Shown here: piece by piece, positions 7,253-10,490 of the stretch
Numbering within the stretch: position 1 is the stretch's first letter
Layout: each line of letters begins with the position of its first letter
Origin: an uncultured Haloferula sp.
Lineage (GTDB): Bacteria > Verrucomicrobiota > Verrucomicrobiae > Verrucomicrobiales > Akkermansiaceae
Direction of reading: 5' to 3'
Length of the DNA: 10,490 bases
Assembly (NCBI GenBank): GCA_946481625.1
Contig: CAMLOZ010000067.1
Coordinates: 1 to 10,490, forward strand
Notes under the pieces: generated by a model
The model's database searches: none
Told to the model about the DNA's origin: nothing
What the model saw: the letters and a program-made list of their open reading frames with translations, nothing else
Made by a program: the position numbers and the translations under genes

Positions 7253-8365
7253 ATGTCAGACGGTTCCCCATTGCCGGAGCGAAGCACGCTGAGCGACCAG
7301 GTGGCGGCTTACCTGAAGCGGGGGATCTCACAGGGCTCGTGGACGTCGGAACTACCGACGGAGAACGAGTTTTGCCGCGACCTGCAGATCAGTCGCTCCA
7401 CGCTGCGCAAGGCTTTGGCCCAATTGTCGACCGAAGGATGGATTGTCCAAGGCGGACAGGGACGACGACATCTCATACGGAAGCGGAACGGTGCGCGGTT
7501 GCGCTCTCCTGCCGGCACGGTGGTTCGTTTTCTCACGCCACACCACCCGGTCGCAGCGGGTGCGGTGACTCATCAGGTGATCGAGTCGATCGCGGAAATG
7601 GTCACCCGTTCCGGCTTCCGGCTGGAGATCGAGGAACGGCCCGCCCTTTATCAGAAGCGCGGCTTCAAGGAACTCTCCCGCCTGAATGAACTGCCGGATA
7701 CCGCCGCCTGGGTGGTGAACTTCGCGACGGAGGCCATGCAGCGATGGTTCGCCGGTCGGCCGCGACCTTGTATTCTGTTAGGTCGGGCTTACCCCGGGAT
7801 CACGCTTCCCCTGGCCTACCCAGATTCCGAGGCCGCGGGGCGTCACGCCGCCGGCCTCTTTTACAGCCGGGGACACCGCCATTTTGCCTTCCTTCAGGAC
7901 GAGTTCACCAGCTTGGGCGATCGGGTAGGCGGGCGGGCATTTGTGGAGGAAGCACTGCGACTGGGGGCGAACGCGAAGACCGTCATCCACTCACGGGAAA
8001 GTGCCTCGGTGTGCGCCGCCCTCCGCGGCTTGCTCGCCGAGCGCCCGATGAGCACCGCCTATTTCTCGAACTGTCCCGAGCACTGCATCACCATCCTCTG
8101 CTTCTTCCAGAGCCTGGGCTACCGGATTCCCGAAGACTTGTGTTTGATCTCGGGCTGGGACGACGTGAGCCTCGACTTCACCGTTCCGAGCATCGCCCGC
8201 TATCGTATCGACGGCACGAAGATGGGACGCGCGGTCGCAAGGATCGTGCTCGACGTTCTTCGGCATGGAACCGGCAAGAAGCCGAAGGAGGTAAGGATCC
8301 TTCCGGAATTTGTCGCGGGGGGCTCTCTAGCTAAGGACGCAACGCCGAGGAAGGCCACCGCCTGA
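7253..8365 (+). CDS. Transcriptional regulator: GntR-type winged-helix head fused to a LacI/PBP1-type sensor domain
   Basis: A 370-residue cytoplasmic DNA-binding regulator. Residues about 10-77 form a GntR-type winged helix: LPTENEFCRDLQISRSTLRK (34-53) is the helix-turn-helix, followed by AQLSTEGWIVQGGQGRRHLI, the wing. Residues about 88-358 resemble the LacI/periplasmic-binding fold. AYPDSEAAGRHAAGLFYSRG (188-207) followed by HRHFAFL corresponds to the LacI 'D..GG..A..HL...GHR.IAFL' region, SGWDD (300-304) to 'GFDD', and PEFVAGGSL (351-359) to the final strand. This GntR-LacI layout is that of AraR and of many Verrucomicrobia regulators, whose ligands are usually sugars; the ligand here is unknown. 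I chose the ATG at 7253; an in-frame TTG at 7211 would add 14 residues but overlaps a promoter candidate. The gene is divergent from the large secreted protein (134-bp gap), a natural target, and convergent with the oxidase gene. Confidence 0.9.
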   Translation: MSDGSPLPERSTLSDQVAAYLKRGISQGSWTSELPTENEFCRDLQISRSTLRKALAQLSTEGWIVQGGQGRRHLIRKRNGARLRSPAGTVVRFLTPHHPVAAGAVTHQVIESIAEMVTRSGFRLEIEERPALYQKRGFKELSRLNELPDTAAWVVNFATEAMQRWFAGRPRPCILLGRAYPGITLPLAYPDSEAAGRHAAGLFYSRGHRHFAFLQDEFTSLGDRVGGRAFVEEALRLGANAKTVIHSRESASVCAALRGLLAERPMSTAYFSNCPEHCITILCFFQSLGYRIPEDLCLISGWDDVSLDFTVPSIARYRIDGTKMGRAVARIVLDVLRHGTGKKPKEVRILPEFVAGGSLAKDATPRKATA

Positions 8366-8370
8366 AGTTG

Positions 8371-8396
8371 ATCGGGGTGATCGATTCGCCCCCGAT
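8371..8396. terminator. Stem-loop between convergent regulator and oxidase genes
   Basis: ATCGGGG (8371-8377) pairs perfectly with CCCCGAT (8390-8396) across a 12-base loop. The stem almost fills the 31-bp gap between the regulator stop (8363-8365) and the oxidase stop (8397-8399 on the minus strand), so it lies directly after both genes and could serve as a bidirectional terminator or 3'-end stabiliser. There is no T-run on either side, so the termination call is tentative. Confidence 0.4.
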
Positions 8397-9491
8397 TCAG
8401 GAAGACGGGGCCGTGAAGATCACCGTGGGGTCGATATCGCCGAGGGTGGGGCGGCCTGTCAGGGCCATGGCGATTTCGAGTTCGGTGCGGAGGATCTTGA
8501 GGACATGGGCGACGCCGGTGGCACCGGCGGCGGCGAGGCCGTGAAGGACGGGGCGGCCGATCATGACGGCGGTGGCCCCGAGCGCGAGGGATTTCAAGAC
8601 GTCCGTGCCGCGGCGGATGCCGCCGTCGAGGAGGATCGGGACGCGGCCCTGGACGGCAGCGGCGATGCGCGGCAGCGCCTCGATGGCGGCCGGCACGGTG
8701 TCGAGGGTGCGGCCGCCGTGGTTGGAGACGATGATGCCGGAAGCGCCGTGGCTGATGGCGAGGAGGGCGTCGTCGGGGGCGAGCACGCCTTTGAGGAGGA
8801 TCGGGAGGTCTGTTAGAGAGCGCAGCCAGGCGAGGTCGGTCCAGGTCGGGGCCTTTGCGAGAAGGTGGCTGCCGAAGACCTTGTCGGCAGGCGGGACGAG
8901 TTCCATGCCGCGCAGGTTCACCGGCTCGATCCCCCGCGGCACGCGGAAGGCGGCGCGCTGTTCGCGGTTGCGGAGGCCGTGAAGCGGGGCATCGGCGGTG
9001 AGGACGAGGGCGGTGCAGCCGGCGGCTTCGACGCGCTTCACGAGGTCCGCTGTGAAGGTGCGGTCGGGCTGGAGGTAGAGCTGGAACCAGGGCGGCACGA
9101 GAGCGTCGCGGGCGATGTCCTCGATGGCCGTGCCGGCCTGCGTGCTGACGGTCATGCAGGTCTCCATCGCGGACGCGCCGAGAACGGTGGCGAGTTCGCC
9201 GCCCGGATGGAACATCCCGTGGAAGGCGGTGGGGGCGACGAAGATGGGGTGGGCGTAGTCGCGGCCGAGGAGGTGAAGGCGGGTGCTGGCTCGGGTGAGG
9301 TCTTGGAAGATGCGGGGCAGGAGCTGGAGGCGGTCGAAGGCGGCGCGGTTTTCAGCGAGGGTGAGTTCGTCGGCAGCGCCGCCGGAAAGGTAGGCCCAGA
9401 CGGGGTCGGTGAGGCGCTCGCGGGCCAAAGGCTCGTAGTCGTCGAGGGAGACGATTTCCGGAGGGATGGTTTGGAGCGGTGGCAGCGGCAT
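8397..9491 (-). CDS. FMN-dependent alpha-hydroxy-acid oxidase/dehydrogenase
   Basis: A TIM-barrel flavoenzyme that oxidises an L-2-hydroxy acid (lactate, glycolate, mandelate or similar) to the 2-oxo acid. It has 364 residues from the ATG at 9491, a full-length size for the family. The catalytic set is complete (numbered from this ATG): Y34 in WAYLSGGA, Y139 in FQLYL, D167 and R174 in TADAPLHGLR, K234 in ILLKGV, and H258 and R261 in SNHGGR. The FMN phosphate-binding elements LLDGGIRRG and MIGRP are also present. The C-terminus ends shortly after the last helix with no membrane anchor, as in soluble oxidases. Which hydroxy acid it uses, and whether it passes electrons to oxygen or a quinone, cannot be read from the sequence. 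A TTG at 9518 would add nine residues; neither start has a Shine-Dalgarno, and ATG is preferred. It is apparently monocistronic, facing the regulator gene tail to tail. No lactate permease or glycolate-pathway gene is nearby. Confidence 0.93.
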   Translation of the reverse strand: MPLPPLQTIPPEIVSLDDYEPLARERLTDPVWAYLSGGAADELTLAENRAAFDRLQLLPRIFQDLTRASTRLHLLGRDYAHPIFVAPTAFHGMFHPGGELATVLGASAMETCMTVSTQAGTAIEDIARDALVPPWFQLYLQPDRTFTADLVKRVEAAGCTALVLTADAPLHGLRNREQRAAFRVPRGIEPVNLRGMELVPPADKVFGSHLLAKAPTWTDLAWLRSLTDLPILLKGVLAPDDALLAISHGASGIIVSNHGGRTLDTVPAAIEALPRIAAAVQGRVPILLDGGIRRGTDVLKSLALGATAVMIGRPVLHGLAAAGATGVAHVLKILRTELEIAMALTGRPTLGDIDPTVIFTAPSS

Positions 9492-9857
9492 GTGGAGGGA
9501 GGCTAGCAGGTGGGGCAAGGGTAGTCGGAGGGGGAAATCCGCCGCCGGGGGATTGCTGCTGATGAGGGCTTATTCGTGATGTGGAAGGCCCCACCGAGCA
9601 TCGGGCAAATGGATCGCGGATAATACGGATTCAACGGATGAATCCGACGCGGAGCCCGTGAACCGGTGTATCGCTCGGCGCAGTTAAGACACGGCTTTGA
9701 ATCCAGGAAGAGAAAACGGTGACGGCGACACCATGCCTCGGGCAAGTTATTGCCACCTTGATTCCATTGACTTATTTTCCCAATTTCCATTCATTGATAA
9801 CAGCGTTCGGAGTTTATTCCCCGGCGATAGTTATTTTAAACCTCAACCCCTCCCGAC
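9492..9857. other. 366-bp intergenic region between divergent oxidase and protease genes
   Basis: No convincing gene. Short overlapping open frames on both strands have no recognisable domain and no consistent third-position GC bias. The region holds a perfect 8-bp inverted repeat at 9626-9646 and a smaller one, GGCAA-GTTA-TTGCC, at 9741-9754. It also has an AT-rich stretch: I count 11 G/C in 9761-9800, very low for this window. The AT-rich part, with TTGACT at 9767-9772 and TTATTTTAAA at 9831-9840, probably contains the promoter of the protease gene, but no clean -35/-10 pair could be fixed. No tRNA or rRNA sequence was recognised. Confidence 0.6.
9626..9646. repeat. Perfect 8-bp inverted repeat (stem 8, loop 5)
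   Basis: CGGATTCA (9626-9633), ACGGA, TGAATCCG (9639-9646). The arms are exact reverse complements. The element lies 135 bp upstream of the oxidase ATG and 212 bp upstream of the protease ATG. It is upstream of both genes, so a terminator role is unlikely. A dimeric-regulator operator, or one copy of a dispersed intergenic repeat, are the more reasonable readings. ACGGAT recurs in the element (9625-9630 and 9635-9639 with its next base), which fits a repeat built from ACGGATTCA-like units. Confidence 0.5.
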
Positions 9858-10490
9858 ATGTTCAATACTTCCCTGGTTCAGGAATCGATCAAGCGCGCCC
9901 AACCCTTGGATCTGGAAGGGCTCATCCATTCGATGGACAAGCAGCCCGCGAAAACGATCCACACTTCCCGCCAGGTAAGGCTGCGCCGGGAGGTGCTGCG
10001 GGAGCAGATCGATGATCCCCTGGCCGCCAAGGTGCGGCTGGAGCGAATCCTCAACGGCAACGATCTTACCGATATCTCCTACCTGACTCGCGGCATCGAG
10101 TGCAGCCGCGCCATCTGCCGGATCGTGATACGCGACAGCCGGCGACCGCTCGGCTTCGGGACAGGATTCATGGTGGCTCCCGGGGTACTTCTCACCAACC
10201 ATCACGTGATCTCGAACGAGGATCTGGCGAGCCACAGCATCGCACAATTCCGCTACGAGCGAGACCGGAACGGGCACGACCTGAAGGAAGTGGAGTTCCG
10301 GCTGAAATCAAACCCGAAGCCGATCCTGCTGAAGGAACTCGACATGGCCCTGGTGGCGGTCGAACCGCGCTCGATCGACGGTGGAGAAAGCCTGGCGAGC
10401 TTCGGATGGCTCAAACTCAAGCCGCAATCGGGCAAGGCTTTTGTCGGGGAGTATCTCACCATCATCCAGCATCCCAACGGGGAGAGGAAA
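9858..10490 (+). CDS. Trypsin/V8-like serine protease, N-terminal part (3' end outside window)
   Basis: The first 211 residues of a PA-clan serine peptidase running off the window. Residues 1-80 are a mostly helical, charged N-terminal region (RQVRLRREVLREQ, LERILNGNDLTDISYL). The chymotrypsin-like fold starts near 81: GFGTGFMVAPGVLLTNHHV (99-117) gives the catalytic His, best aligned to H116, and LDMALVAVEP (161-170) gives the catalytic Asp, D162. GEYLTIIQHPNGERK (197-211) is a conserved strand just before the expected nucleophile region; the GxSG serine lies beyond the window. No signal peptide is visible, so it is probably cytoplasmic. In-frame TAA at 9837-9839 makes ATG 9858 the first possible start; it has no Shine-Dalgarno. 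As I recall, relatives often carry further C-terminal domains, including nuclease or effector-type modules, but nothing here shows which. The upstream region is unusually AT-rich. Confidence 0.85.
   Translation, partial: MFNTSLVQESIKRAQPLDLEGLIHSMDKQPAKTIHTSRQVRLRREVLREQIDDPLAAKVRLERILNGNDLTDISYLTRGIECSRAICRIVIRDSRRPLGFGTGFMVAPGVLLTNHHVISNEDLASHSIAQFRYERDRNGHDLKEVEFRLKSNPKPILLKELDMALVAVEPRSIDGGESLASFGWLKLKPQSGKAFVGEYLTIIQHPNGERK

Noticed and set aside
9503..9790. Minus-strand open frame of 95 codons between oxidase and protease
   Set aside because: No domain, contains the inverted repeat and the AT-rich stretch, overlaps the oxidase start; no coding bias.
9697..10015. Two plus-strand open frames overlapping the start of the protease gene
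   Set aside because: Different frames from the protease, which has recognisable catalytic blocks; the overlapping products have none.

Overview
The window is GC-rich, with strong G/C preference at third codon positions. Three things suggest a member of the Verrucomicrobiota, probably Verrucomicrobiales (Luteolibacter/Haloferula-like). First, there is a very large secreted protein built from LamG, He_PIG, FN3 and thrombospondin-3-like calcium repeats with a Verrucomicrobia-style C-terminal tail. Second, there is a regulator with a GntR-type DNA-binding head on a LacI-type sensor. Third, none of the start codons has a recognisable Shine-Dalgarno sequence. This assignment is by protein style only; no phylogenetic marker gene is present.

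Layout, left to right. (1) 2-106, plus strand: the last 34 codons of an unidentified gene. It abuts, without any spacer, a minus-strand TonB-dependent siderophore receptor (107-1804) that lacks its C-terminal barrel. (2) 1805-2022: a divergent intergenic region with a good Fur-box candidate. It lies between the receptor and a plus-strand PKHD-type Fe(II)/2-oxoglutarate dioxygenase of the YbiX/PiuC family (2023-2715). This matches the known fiu-ybiX / piuA-piuC iron-uptake pairing. (3) 2838-7118, minus strand: a 1426-residue exported multidomain protein with a metzincin-like zinc motif, Ig-like, two LamG, He_PIG, FN3, a tandem pair of ~180-residue repeats and calcium-binding repeats. (4) 7253-8365, plus strand: the GntR/LacI hybrid regulator, divergent from the large secreted protein. 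(5) 8397-9491, minus strand: an FMN-dependent alpha-hydroxy-acid oxidase/dehydrogenase, convergent with the regulator across a 31-bp gap holding a stem-loop. (6) 9492-9857: a 366-bp intergenic region with a perfect 8-bp inverted repeat and an AT-rich stretch. (7) 9858 to the window edge, plus strand: the first 211 residues of a trypsin/V8-like serine protease.

How the genes may work together: the receptor and the dioxygenase form a plausible Fur-controlled catecholate-siderophore module, and this is the firmest functional link. The regulator is well placed to control the large secreted protein, but this rests on gene arrangement only. The oxidase and the right-edge protease have no evident partner in the window. 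I saw no rRNA, tRNA, CRISPR array, insertion sequence or phage gene. The most notable oddities are the receptor truncation junction at 106/107, the non-canonical spacing in the zinc motif, and the edge-truncated protease, whose family can be multidomain.
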